This document shows positions 12,801 to 23,406 of a DNA stretch of 64,000 bases, piece by piece. The stretch is taken from NCBI GenBank assembly GCA_951812925.1, contig OX638368.1:157280492-157344491 (forward strand), given 5' to 3'. This stretch comes from Calliopum simillimum (lineage: Eukaryota > Arthropoda > Insecta > Diptera > Lauxaniidae). A program made the position numbers and the translations under genes. Every line of letters starts with the position of its first letter. Positions within the stretch are counted from its first letter, which is position 1. The notes beneath the pieces are model-generated. The model did not search any database and was not told the DNA's origin. It saw only the letters and a list, made by a program, of their open reading frames with translations.

Positions 12801-15800
12801 TTCCTTTGCGCACATTCATCATTGCAATGACCTTTTCATAATTAAGACCAGCTATAATTTTATTTATGAGTGCTTCTTTCGTTTCAATTTCATAAGAGAA
12901 ACGATTCTTTAATGCTGGATTTAAAGACTGTGCAGTGTTAGATTCGGCAGCCTTTTCTTCATTAGTTTTATTGGCGTTTTCCATAATCTCTAATGCTAAA
13001 ATGCGCTCGCTCTCTTTCTTTTTCTTCATAATTATTGTTGCAATTGCATTTGGATTATCCAAGTCTTCAAGTTTAAGAATAATCCGATAAAGAGTCTCAA
13101 TATGCAGTAATATATGGCGTGATTTACGTTGTGTCGTCGAAGACATGTCACCAATGACACCAATTGTTGTTGTAGCATTTCCTGTCATAGTATTTTGTTT
13201 GCAAATGCTTGTCAATAAAGAATTTGTCCCAGAAACTGTAGTGTTATTTCCGCCATCTGCAGTTATATCCCCAGTGTTCATGCTGTCGCTGCCCATTATA
13301 TCTGCATCAATTATTTTACGTGGTGCTGTTACGCTACCGTACTGTAATTTACCCAAAGAGTTTTCAAATTTCAATGGTGTGAACACATATGTCGATTTTT
13401 GATCTTGATTATTGCCGCTACCACCACCGACACTATCCGAATTACGACGTTCACGATGCTGACCATTGCGTGTTCCATTTTTGTTGCCCAATTGCACAAG
13501 TATCAACTGGGCATGACCTTTAGGCTGAGTCAGCGGATGATTCAATTGATTATCCTTATGCGCCTTACTATGACGCATGTCACCATTTAATTGGGCTTTC
13601 CGTTCTTTGTACACAGTATAATAGAAATCATCAATATAGGGTGTATCGGTGTTTAACAGAGATAATTGAATGCCAATAAGCCAATGTTTGTCACGTGTGC
13701 TCATTAGGTTAGCGTACTCATCAAATTCTTCTGATGGCAGATTTCCATTTGCACCTCCCATAATAAGTCCACCATCTGATCGACGATGATGCTGATGGTT
13801 TAGTTTATTAAGACTACGTTGCTGTAGCTGTTGTTGCTGTTGATGATGTTGAAATTGCTGTGGCAAATTTAATGCATTTGAAGCAGCAGCCAAAATATTT
13901 TGCTGCTGCTGATGTAGCTGTTGCTGATGTCTTGCAACATTTTGCAGCAATGGATGATTTTGTTGTATCTCTTGCATAAGCCGCATATTAAACATGTTAT
14001 ACATTGAATTGGATTGGTTTTGATTTAGAAGTGCTGCTGCGTTTGGTGGATGCGGTGGCAAACGGGTTTGCTGTTGTGGCGTTGTCACCAATGCAGCTGG
14101 ATGAATACCAGCTGCTGCCGCTGCAGCACGCATTGCATTAAAGTTTGGATGCATCGCAAAATTATTGAGCGCTATTGGAAGGTGAGGATTCGGCAGTGGA
14201 CGCTGATGTGGATGCGGATGTGGAAAATTCGGTGGCAATGAATGATGTTGATTTAGCAACGGATGTGGTGGCAATTGGTTATGATTTTGCTGTTGTAAAT
14301 GTGGTGCTAGACCAGGTGAATACAGTGGCACTGCTGGAAATCCTGGTGGCAAACGACCTCCAGTAATATTCTTTTGTGGTTGAGGCTGTGGTTGCGATTG
14401 TTGTTGTTGCTGTTGTAGCAAATTACCAAGTGGATGTTGTGCTAAGTTATTCGCAAAGTTGTTAGAAGATCTTGATGGTGCATGAATTTGATTGAAGCCA
14501 GGTGGACCTAAAAATAAATGTTTAATTTCTTTAGAACTTTTTATTTGTGTAGAGTTGAGCTTTACAAATGATGCCACGTTTTAATGTATATTAATTGTCT
14601 TTCACTTTTGAAACAGGCCTATAAATCTGTGGACTTTGACAAAACAACTTAGCTCGAGATAAAACAATTTTTAAAGATTTTTGTCATAAGAATGAAATTA
14701 AAATACGCTTCTTTTGGTTTAATAGTCTTATCTCTATGATCTTTAGTTCCAAAGGAATAAGGGTGACTCTTAATTCACGCATGTTTTGAATTCGCCGACA
14801 TTTATGCGCCAAAGTGTTGCCAGCCAAAACAGTTTAAAAGCTGATAGTTTAGGGTTAGTATAAGTACATTGATGGAAGAGATTCAACGCTGCATCAACGA
14901 AATTCAGTCACATTATTAAGAAAATGTTAAGGAAGCTTTTAGCTCTCCTGAAAAGTTGCAAATTTTGAATATAGTGGCGTTTCTTGTAGAAATTTTTTTT
15001 TTTAATATTTGTAAACTAGTATAATTAACCGATTATTTAGTATTTTATCATAAGTAAGAATAATATTAAAAATCTATAGTTTCGATAGAAGCATAGTTGT
15101 TAATCGTTTTTTTGTCGTAGCAGTTGCACTGGCATTGAAAAAAAAATCTACCGTTATAGAAGTTACAATCAAAAAAAAAATTTTGCCCAAGAAAGTAAAA
15201 CTAAGCGCATGTGGGCATATCCGAAAATAATCTCCTCTTATATGAGACAGGTTTTAAGAAAATTTTTTTTTCCATGTTCAATAACCAAATGTGGTGGAAT
15301 ATATTCCTAGACGTATAAAATGAAATTCCTAATAGGTGAACAAAAAAATTTCGATCCGAGATGGTGTCAAGAGGTCGTTTTATCTAAAAATTTTGGGAAA
15401 ATTGAGATTTTGATACTATACGGGAGAGCACATATTTCAGAAGTAGTAGATATGTTACGGGGCACCTTTCCAAATATTCTGGAGTAAAATTCAGAAAAAT
15501 CGTATGTGGGTCGTGGCGGCAAAATGGGTTAAAATAACTAAATCGCTCATTACGCCCACATAACAGGAACTAAAATTCTGAAAAATTCTAGCAAATTCTT
15601 TGATGAAAAATAAATTGATTTTGTTTATGATATTTTTTTAATTTAAGTGCCCTCTGCTGAGTAAAAAATGAAAAACGAAAAATTTGGGGTAAAAAAAGCG
15701 ATTTTTGGCGATATGCGATCGAGCACACCATAGCGACCATAAGGCAAGATAACATGATATCTAACAAATATTCCGTTATAAATTTCAGAAAAATCGTATG

Positions 15801-18800
15801 TGGGTCGTGGCGACAAAATGGGTTAAAAAGTCTTAATCGCTCTTTACGCCCACACAACAGGTCCGAAAAAAATAATTAAGCCACCCATGATGAGCAAAAA
15901 ACGAATAACTCTAAATTTCGCATTCCGCCATAAATAGTTTTACCCTAATCTTAGCGTTTTCCGTTTTTTATTCGACATGGGGGGCTTAAATCAAAAAAAC
16001 ATCATAAACGAATTCGATTTATTTTTTGTCAAGGATTTTGCTTGAATTTTTTCAGAATTTTCGGACCTGTTAGGTGGGCGTAAAGAGCGATTTAGACTTT
16101 TTAACCCATTTTGTCGCCACGACCCACATACGATTTTTCTGAAATTTATTACGGAATATTTATTAGATATCATGCTATCTTGCCTTATGTGTCGCTATAG
16201 TGTGCTCGATCGCATATCGCCAAAAATCGCATTTTTTTACCCCAAATTTTTAATTTTTTACTCGACAGAGGGCGCTTAAATTAAAAACATATCATAAACA
16301 AAATCAATGTATTTTACATCAAAGAATTTGCTAGAATTTTTCAGAATTTTAGTTCCTGTTATGTGGGCGTAATGAGCGATTTAGTTATTTTAACCCATTC
16401 TGCCGCCACAACCCACATACGATTTTTCTGAATTTTACTCCAGAATATTTGGAAAGGTGCCCCGTAACATATCTACTACTTCTGAAATATGTGCTCTCAC
16501 TTATAGTATCGGAAATCTCGAAAATTTTTAGATAAAACGACCTCCTGACACCATCTCGGGTCGAAATTTTTTTGTTCACCTATTAGGAATTTCATTTTAT
16601 ACGTCTAGGAATATATTCCACCACATTTGGTTATTGAACATGGAAAAAAAAAATTTTCTTAAAACATGGGTCATATAAGAGGAGATTTTTTCGGATATGC
16701 CCATATATGCATACGGAACAGGCGTTAACCATATTGCGTTTAATTCCAGCACTGGATTATTGAGCAGGAAGCTTGGTTCTTCTTAAGGATGTGTGGAGTC
16801 ATTGTCATTTCTTTTACGTTTGTGGACCAAAGATTTATGGTAAGCCCATACATCAAATTCAATATCACCAGATGCTACACTCTCAATGCAGTCGTCTGCC
16901 AAGCAATTTCGGTCCTTTGGTGTCCCATAAATGTAGATAAAGCTAAGGCACCTTGAAAAAATTTTTTTTTATTATTTGGTCTAGTAAAGTTGATTCTATC
17001 AGTAGAAATGGATGTTCTATGTCCGCAAAGCGACGGTGAAGTAAGTTTTATGTATTTTGTGAATTATATTTTTTATTGTCTCATAAAATTTCAACATTTA
17101 TCTTAAGCGGTCATTTCCACTTTTTTTACGATTACTTTGGGAATAGTCAATTAAACTGTCAATTAATTTTAGTTAATACTTGACAGAAATCACACTCGAA
17201 ACCTTGACTCCCGTTTTCTAATGAAAGAGAACGCGGTGCTTTACCACTTAGGCCATTGCCAAGGGCAATTTCCTCTGTACAAGAACGCTATATGTATAGA
17301 TCATTAAGCTCACTAACGGCGTCTGTTGTGAAAAATTGCCAAATTGTATTTAGTTGGTAACACACTCTCGTTTTGAGACATGCTACGCTATCTACAAGGG
17401 CGGATTTTTTGTCCACATGCAATGCAGGCTCTCGAAATTACGAGAATTTTAATGATAGATAAGCAGGTTCCCCTGTTGTTAAAAAAATTGCAAAATGACT
17501 GTTTAATTAGTTCAATATAAATTTATCATCAGCCCTGTTTCCTAATCTGTGTAGTTTCAATTACTTTTCATTAAAGAGGATTTTTGATGAAAAAGGTGAA
17601 TCACACGATAAAAAGTATAGGAATTTTTTTTTTTTGTGGAGAGTTATAAGTTCTATAAATAGTATTGATTTGTATTTTCGAAAAAGAAGCCTTTTAGGAA
17701 ATATTCGATAAAATCGAATTTTTCGACTTTTTGTGGTATTTTAAGAATTATTCTTAAACGGTTACTTTTTCGGTAATGAAAATCAATATTTGTTGTAGAT
17801 CCCGTAATTCTACACAAACGAGATTCTTATACTTTTTATTGTACGACTCACCGTTTTTATCCAAAAGCCTCTTAAATGAAAAGTAATTGAAATCACATGG
17901 ATTTCGGAACAGGCATGCATATTTCAATAAAAATACTAGGGCTGTGCAATGAGCTGATCGAACCTGTTCGAACTTTCGCCACATACATCGAACTAAGATC
18001 GATCACTCAGCTCAACTAAGTTCGTCAGTTCGTGCGTTTTTTAGCTGATCGTTTAATCGATCAACTTATCGTTGTGAGCTGATCGTTTGTTTGTTGAGCT
18101 AGTAAGTTAAGAGTTTTCTCGTTTGTTTGGTTCCGTTCAGCGTGATCGATATGCGTTGGATATGATGCAAGAATTGGGATAAGGTTTAAAATTATACACG
18201 AATATTAAACAAATATTTTACATTGTTTTTTTGCTCTTAAATTGAAATTGTGAACTTAATAACATATGTTATCAATTTCCATGTTAACACTTGTTTGCGT
18301 CTGTTGTTGAAAAAATTGCAAAATGACTGTTAAATAGTTCATATTTCCAAAAAAATGTTTTTGCTGGAAAAGGAACTTCCATTCTCAAGATTTTCACGAT
18401 TGCAAATACACCCTCTCGAGAAAGGAATAATTATTGATAGAGAGTATCTATAAATAGGCAAACGAAATCGGTTCAGTCCTTGTTTCTATGACTAAATCTC
18501 ATCATAGTCGCTTGATTTTTTTTCTTTTGTTTTTTTTTGGTAGAAAATTCTGTGAGGACAGTGCATAGGCGGTGCCACGCTCCTTAAAGGAAAAAACGCT
18601 CTCACGGCTAAACCAAAGATTGCTTCTTGTAAAAAAGTGACCATAGCTCTCCGCGGCATCAAACAGCATCCACTTGTATAATTTCTTTTTTGATTGCTGG
18701 ACTTAAAAAAAAGAACGTGCTAGTTTGAGAGCTGATCGCAGACATCTCAAATTGTATGTATGTATTCTCCTTTAACTCCTAGGAGGAGCATAGGGCAAAA

Positions 18801-18921
18801 AAAATCCTACGTAGCCCAATTTATTTTTTTTTCTTTATATTTACCTTTTGGTGGAACTTGCTGTTGGAGTTTATTTATTTGTAGTTGTTGATTATGTTGC
18901 TGCTGCTGTTGTTGTTGTTGT

Positions 18922-18956
<35 letters not shown>

Positions 18957-20183
18957 TTGTTGTTGTTGCTGCTGATGTTGTTGTTGCTGATGTTGTTGTT
19001 GCTGATGTTGTTGTTGCTGATGTTGTTGCTGCTGTTGTTGTTGCTGCTGTTGCTGTTGGTGCTGTTGGCTTTGTTGTTGCAACTGATTTTGTTGCAAATT
19101 CAGCTGTGTAGGGGTCGGTGATTTTGATGTCTGTTGTATGAGACTATTAATTATTTCTTGTTGCTGCTGTTGGTGAAGTAACTGCTGCTGTTGTTGTTGT
19201 TGCTTTTGCATTGATTGTTGTATCATGATATTACGTTCAATATCTTCTAAAGTAGAAATTTTTGGTGGTCTCAAACATGGCGGCAAAAGGTTTAATAAAT
19301 GTTGCTGCTCTTGTAGTTTGCTTTTGTCATTCGTATGCTGAAATGGACTTGGAAAATGCTTACGTAAAAAATTTTCCGCGAGCGCGTTAGAGTTTGCAGA
19401 ATATGTAGAACGTAATTTATCTTGATCTATTTTACTGGGTTTAGCTGTTGGTATTGAAGCCCAAACACTAGGATCTAAGTTAATTCCACTGTTACCACCC
19501 ATTATACAATCGCTATCATCAAATGTTATGTCCACATCATCCAATTTCATTCCGGATAAATTTATTTCCAAATCTGATTCAACTTCATGTTTTAACGGAT
19601 ATTGCCGATATGAACGCATTTGTGCAGGAGTTGTTACTCTGGATGATGATGCAGACGAGTGATGTTCGAAAAGACCCAGTAAGCCACCACCGACGGCACT
19701 TCCGTTTCCACTCGCCTTCCTAATAACCCCACCTCCGCAATCCGTTGAGTCACCATTGTGGTTATCCGCACGCACTAGGGTCTCATGGACCTGTTCCCAA
19801 TCACCATTGATAGCGGAACCAAAAGTTTCATCATTTAACGCATCGTACTCCTCCTCAGATGGTTCTGCAATCTGTCCTCCTCCGTCATCATCAAGCTGAA
19901 AGTAAAAAAAAATTAAAAATTTATTAATGAAAATTCCTCTTGGGATTTAGTTCTACAGCTCCATGAGTGATGGTGTGCTGGGTTAAAAAAAAAGCCAAAT
20001 AAGTGAAAACGCGTCGCAATTTGCTTGCATCGCCACAACGAAGCCACAACCGACCCAGAGGCCAATTTTTCAATTCCCTTTCTTGCACTTGCATTATTTG
20101 TGCTCCTGAGTTTGCTCAGCATATTTGCTTGTAATTTAACTTACCGGCGCTGCTGTATCAAATCCAAAAAACGAGTCTTCCAT
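6550..20183 (-). CDS. Patr-1: Patr-1, Pat1/PATL1-family decapping activator (5 exons)
   Basis: Pat1 proteins bridge deadenylated mRNA, LSM1-7, DDX6/Me31B and the DCP2 decapping enzyme in P-bodies. Coding exons on the minus strand: 20145-20183, 18845-19895, 12799-14507, 6896-7141 and 6550-6828. They total 3324 nt, or 1107 residues plus a stop. All junctions are GT-AG and the phases close (exons 2 and 3 join inside a Gly codon). Residues 1-13 are MEDSFFGFDTAAP. A DETFG motif at 35-39 matches the DDX6-binding segment of the family. Poly-Gln and His/Pro-rich tracts fill about 200-650. The Pat1 mid block (DKHWLIGIQLSLL..., SLGKLQYGSV..PRKIIDA) and a helical C-terminal domain (MMNVRKGKALLRRIMPYI across exons 3 and 4) follow. 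Family identity is firm; exact isoforms are not. Confidence 0.93.
6896..7141 (-). CDS. Patr-1: Patr-1 coding exon 4
   Basis: Eighty-two codons in phase 0, from ALLRRIMPYI to ...VFCSK, with acceptor TTTAAG and donor GTATAC. It encodes part of the helical C-terminal Pat1 domain that in relatives binds LSM1-7 and DCP2. Confidence 0.9.
7674..7735. repeat. Small perfect hairpin beside mariner 1
   Basis: GCCGATTTTCGTGAAA (from 7675) is repeated in reverse complement as TTTCACGAAAATCGGC (7717-7732), with a loop of about 26 nt. It abuts the left end of the mariner remnant. Function unknown. Confidence 0.65.
7736..8574 (-). mobile_element. Internally deleted mariner element with long inverted repeats
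   Basis: Flanked by TA on both sides (7734-7735, 8575-8576). The inverted ends are about 75 bp and include GAAAAGTAACCTCCTTGACC and TGCGATCGCA (7742-7815 against 8495-8569). At 839 bp it is much shorter than a 1.3 kb mariner. The minus strand carries the transposase remnant described separately. Located in Patr-1 intron 3. Confidence 0.8.
7790..8405 (-). pseudogene. Mariner transposase remnant (deleted)
   Basis: The N-terminal helix-turn-helix part (around 8240-8400; YWFREFRGGRNSTVDEVRSG) is followed by an abrupt jump near 8215 into the C-terminal catalytic half. That half has FLQDNAPAHKS with the second catalytic Asp (about 8035-8065) and YSPDLAHSDYYLF with the third (about 7950-7990). The region that should hold the first catalytic Asp is missing. 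There are also frame changes near 8345 and 8010. It cannot encode an active enzyme. The motifs fit the DD34D mariner family. Confidence 0.85.
9090..9915. repeat. Imperfect inverted repeat inside the 3.9 kb element
   Basis: 9100-9190 pairs with 9818-9915 (GAATTAGGATATCTCCTGAG against its diverged complement), and 9440-9530 pairs with 9745-9825 (TCTACAAAAT, GTCGGACGAAAAAAC). Spacing is unequal, so arms have gained or lost DNA. No coding content. Confidence 0.55.
10688..12309 (+). pseudogene. Mariner (DD34D) transposase pseudogene
   Basis: Starts MNNFENWRKRQ and ends ...NGQYFE with a stop at 12307-12309. Catalytic Asp codons are readable at 11160 (VTGDEKW), 11439 (HHDNARP) and 11544 (APSDF). 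The last two are separated by 34 residues, the mariner signature. Three lesions break it: an extra base near 10867, an in-frame TAG at 11284-11286 where a Trp is expected, and the LINE insertion after 11667. Upstream frames retain the helix-turn-helix region. It is clearly dead, but the inverted ends could still be mobilised in trans. Confidence 0.9.
11668..12238 (-). mobile_element. 5' fragment of a non-LTR retrotransposon (LINE)
   Basis: GGGATG occurs at both edges (11662-11667 and 12239-12244), a 6 bp target duplication. Removing the insert rejoins the mariner frame. On the minus strand the insert begins near 12238 with GC-rich sequence containing GGTAAGCATGCCTGTCG. It ends with RIGSWNVRTLY (about 11680-11712), the usual start of an apurinic-like endonuclease domain. 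So the 5' part is present and everything downstream is missing, which is the reverse of normal LINE truncation. Confidence 0.75.
12799..14507 (-). CDS. Patr-1: Patr-1 coding exon 3
   Basis: The acceptor TTTTTAG precedes GTCCACCTGGC, giving GPPGFNQIH directly after exon 2. It covers the Pro/Gln/His-rich middle, the conserved Pat1 mid region (about 13290-13730) and the start of the C-terminal domain. It ends ...CGCAAAGGAAAG before a GTACGT donor, in phase 0. Confidence 0.9.
15213..16702. repeat. 1.5 kb palindrome in Patr-1 intron 2
   Basis: The left arm 15213-15950 is the reverse complement of the right arm 15965-16702, with few differences. For instance GGGCATATCCGA at 15213 matches TCGGATATGCCC ending 16702. 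Each arm also contains an internal duplicate of a block around GTATGTGGGTCGTGGC (15500 and 15800 on the left). There is almost no loop. The primary Patr-1 transcript would contain this whole hairpin. Confidence 0.85.
17187..17260 (-). repeat. tRNA-like SINE head (A and B boxes)
   Basis: The minus strand reads TGGCCTAAGTGGTAAAGCAC (A-box-like) and, about 35 nt later, GGTTTCGAGTG (B-box-like). Spacing fits an internal RNA polymerase III promoter, but the arms do not fold into a good tRNA, so a SINE or tRNA relic is more likely than a tRNA gene. Confidence 0.45.
17530..17915. repeat. Foldback repeat
   Basis: 17537-17625 pairs with 17822-17910 in inverted orientation (TTTCAATTACTTTTCATTAA against its complement near 17875). 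Related right-end sequence (AAAAGTAATTGAAACCACAC-like) recurs at 61838-61858 and, more diverged, at 34652-34675, so this is a dispersed family. Confidence 0.6.
17951..18130. repeat. Cluster of AGCTGATCG / GATCGA motifs
   Basis: AGCTGATCG occurs three times (about 17952, 18042 and 18078), together with many GATCGA and GTTCG variants in both orientations within 180 bp. It looks like a decayed local repeat. Origin unknown. Confidence 0.45.
18845..19895 (-). CDS. Patr-1: Patr-1 coding exon 2
   Basis: The acceptor is TTTCAG before CTTGATGATGAC and the donor is GTAAAT after ...CCACCAAAAG. It encodes the acidic N-terminal stretch with the DETFG motif, then a very long Gln-rich run. It ends one base into a Gly codon that exon 3 completes. 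Confidence 0.9.
18880..19078 (-). repeat. Poly-glutamine (CAG/CAA) tract in Patr-1 exon 2
   Basis: A run of mixed CAA/CAG codons interrupted by single His codons at fairly regular spacing (QQQQH units near 18970-19025). The mix of codons argues for an old tract that is polymorphic in length rather than a pure CAG expansion. The long Leu-rich or Val-rich open frames on the plus strand here are its antisense shadows. Confidence 0.9.
20145..20183 (-). CDS. Patr-1: Patr-1 coding exon 1
   Basis: Thirteen codons from the ATG to a GTAAG donor (read on the minus strand at 20144-20140). The start MEDSFFGFDT is the conserved N-terminal block of the family, which decides the start. It ends in phase 0. 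Confidence 0.9.
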
Positions 20184-20460
20184 CGAAAAAATATGTTTAT
20201 TTTACATGAAAATATCATGACTTGTCACCACACATTCACATAAATCATGGCCGCCAACAATTAGGCTCTTTTACATTATCAGTGTAGCCATCAAACTTGT
20301 CATGAATATGTCAAACCGAGTTTGTGTTTACATGTTCAATAAACTGTCAATATTTAGTGTTGCTTTGTACACCAGAGAGGAAACAAAGCAACAGCGAAAT
20401 AAAGTTTTATGATGAAAATTGATATGCTGATGGAAATAACACAAATAAATTAAGGAACAG
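20184..20460 (-). promoter_or_regulatory. Patr-1 5' flank
   Basis: The 277 bp between the Patr-1 ATG and a large palindrome must include the 5' untranslated region and probably the core promoter, on the minus strand. No clear TATA box is placed where expected. The assignment rests on position alone. Confidence 0.35.
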
Positions 20461-21848
20461 ATACAGTTTAGCCTCCAATCAAAATTGATTATAAACCAAA
20501 TATTTTCTTATGTGCTTTTAAAATCTAAGAATAAATATGGAATCTAAAAGTGTCGCTCGGATCTGGTTTCGGAGATATAGACATCGCAATTTCGGGATAT
20601 AGCTTTCTTAAAATTCTATATAAGTTGAAAACGGCTCCATTGATTTCCAAAATATGGGTGTCATATGAAAGGTAATTTATTAAGCTACAATATTGATTCA
20701 AAAATTTTTGAAATCTGGATCGTAGATTTCGAGATATTACGCATTTTCTGAAATTTGGACCGATTTTAAAAAAAAAAACGGTTTTTTTTTCAAAAAATCC
20801 GTTATTAACCTACAGTTTTATTAACATATTTATAAAGCGTAATTCATCCCCTTCAAAGTGATATAAAATTTTAACAAAAATTTTTGATATTAATCCATTA
20901 TAACCGAAAAAGTTAAAAATTTTGGGAAGTTTTTTAAATTTTTTTGATATGATGTGTTCTCTTTGACAATATGAACATTAAAATGAATTTTAATCGCTTA
21001 TATATTATAGTATATCAAACACGGGCTTCGCTAGCCACAGTAATTTTACATAAGAGTAGGGGTAAGTGAGCAACCTGCGGCCGCAACTCAGGATTTAAAA
21101 CTCCCAAAAATCCAACACTGGCTTCGCGGATCAGTCTATAATATATCCAACACCTAGTTTGCTAGCCACAGTAATTTTACTTAAGAGTAGGGGCTTATCG
21201 ATAAAACGCTTTTGCTTTATTTTAATTTTTTATTTATATGTCCAATAGTCTAATGGTCCACATTTGTAAACCAATGCTTGATATGGTATAAATATAAACA
21301 TTTAAAATATGTTTTAATGCTCACATTGTCAAAGAGAACACATCATATCAAATAAATGTAGAATACTTCTCAAAATTCATCAAAATGATTTTAAATTTTT
21401 TCGGTTATAAAGGGTTAACATCAAAAATTTTTATTAAAGTGTTATATCATTTTAAAGAAGATGAATTGAGCTTTATAAATATGTTAATAAAATTGTACAA
21501 TAATGACAGATTTTTTGGAAAAATAACGGTTTTTTAAAAAGAAAATCAGTCCAAATTTCAGAAAAGTCGTAATACCTCGAAAACTACGATCCAGATTTCA
21601 AAAATTTCTGAATCAATATTGTAGCTCAATAAATAACCTTTCATATGACATCCATATTTTGGAAATCAATGGAGCCGTTTTCAACTTATATAGATTTTTA
21701 AAAAAGCTATATCTTGAAATTCCGATGTCTATATCTCCGAAACCAGATCCGAGCGACACTTTTAGATTCCATATTTAATCTTAGATTTTAAAAGCATATA
21801 AGAAAATATTTGGTTTATAATCAATTTCGATTGGAGGCTAAACTGTAT
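20461..21848. repeat. 1.4 kb palindrome upstream of Patr-1
   Basis: ATACAGTTTAGCCTCCAATC at 20461 is complemented by GATTGGAGGCTAAACTGTAT ending 21848. Arms of about 600 bp match with scattered differences. The centre contains a direct duplicate, GCTAGCCACAGTAATTTTAC (21031 and 21165 regions). The arms include TTTCGGAGATATAG, also found in the palindrome at 365-3428 and near 36816 and 58395. Confidence 0.8.
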
Positions 21849-22030
21849 TTAAGCCTAAATTAATAAAAAATATGTAGTGGAAACATCAATATATACACTA
21901 TAAATTTATTTAAATGGGTCTACATCAACAATTTGTCATTTTCGAATCCACTTCATCACCAAAATAAATGGGTTTTGGTCATTTTGTAAAGTTTTTTTAT
22001 TGAAATCTTTTTTTTAATTAAAAAAAAAAT

Positions 22031-23243
22031 CTGGAGTGGAATCGGCTTAGGTGATAGTTGATTGTTGATTATCAAATATCACACTTTTGCTCTGTGTAAG
22101 GTGATTATCAACTTTAATTTTTGATTATTGACTATCAACTATCGTATTTTGCTCTGCGTAAGGTGATTGTCAGCTTGATAGTCACAATTTTTGTGTCATT
22201 TTCAAGCGATAGCTATTTAGGTATCGTTTTTATATATTTTGAGAAAATTTAAAGCTGTAAAGAAGTTATTTAAGTAAAATGGCACTTTTCAGTATCGTTT
22301 CTATTTTTCTAACACTATTGGACCATCGTGACAAGGCTCTTCGAACACTGTAAACTTGGAAGTAATCTCCTGAAAATTTTGTTGACTTCGATGGAAATAT
22401 AACTTAGTTTCCACTACCAATTGATGATTAAAGAGGTCGCAATTTAAACTTTTTAAGGACATTACAAATAAGGGAATGTTGATTTTTTTCTGTGGATCGG
22501 AGAATTTTCTGCGGACTTAATTCAATTAAAATCAGTCTTTGTTGAACAACTTTTAGAGTTACGAGTTATAAAAAACTTAAAAAAATAAATGCGAATTGCT
22601 TTAATATAAATTCATGGCTTGAACAAAATATATCATTTACAACTCCAATGGTTGATTTTATTTTTTGATTACATAAAAAAAAATACATCTAGCTAGGTTC
22701 CAGCAAATTTCTCTTTAAAACTACTTAAGTTTATTTCATAATGTCTCTTTATTTATCTATCCTTGGACAATTTCCTTTCGAAAAATGTATCTGCATATAG
22801 TTAGTGTGGGCAAGCAACTTGCTGGGAAAGTGTTTCGCTATGTTCAGGCCCAGTTTTATTTGCATCAATCGAACGTCTAATAGTAGATGAATTCATATAA
22901 GTGCATTTTCATGAAACGGCAATAGGCCACAATTACACACTTGATTATCATCATTAAGCTTCTCGGGACTTAAAAAATACACTTTCGAGTCACAAGTGCA
23001 TTCTTGGTCATCATTATCAGACACTTTTTGGTTGATAAAGTTTCCACTAACGTCTGGAACTGTGTCCGTATATTTCTGTTTACAAACTAGTCTTCAAATT
23101 ATAATTCAAATTAAACTTCAAATTGTAAGCGTTGCCACTTATCAAACATTATTCTGTGATCGCTTTAAGCAGAGCAAATAAAAGTTGATAATCAAAAACG
23201 ATTATTAAAATTGTGACTATCACCTGAGCCGATTCCACCCCAG
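22031..23243. mobile_element. TIR element, copy 1 (CTGGAGTGGAATCGGC family)
   Basis: The left end CTGGAGTGGAATCGGC and the right end GCCGATTCCACCCCAG are inverted. The subterminal regions carry repeated GATTATCAA-type motifs and GCTCTGCGTAAGGTGATTGT. A second copy lies at 24654-25907 in the same orientation. No transposase is visible and no certain target duplication, so it is probably non-autonomous. Confidence 0.75.
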
Positions 23244-23406
23244 GTTTCAGTAAACTGATTTTGTCCCAGTCATAATATAAAAAGGTTCTCTTCAAGCTCC
23301 CATTTAGCTTCAGCGAAAACCAAAATCATTAAACTATCCGTTTTTGAGTGAAAACAAACATTTCCGCACGATGTGCACCCGTTGAAATCATTTCTTAACT
23401 GACTAA

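Noticed and set aside
18848..19121. Leu-rich and Val-rich open frames on the plus strand
   Set aside because: They are antisense readings of the CAA/CAG tract in Patr-1 exon 2.
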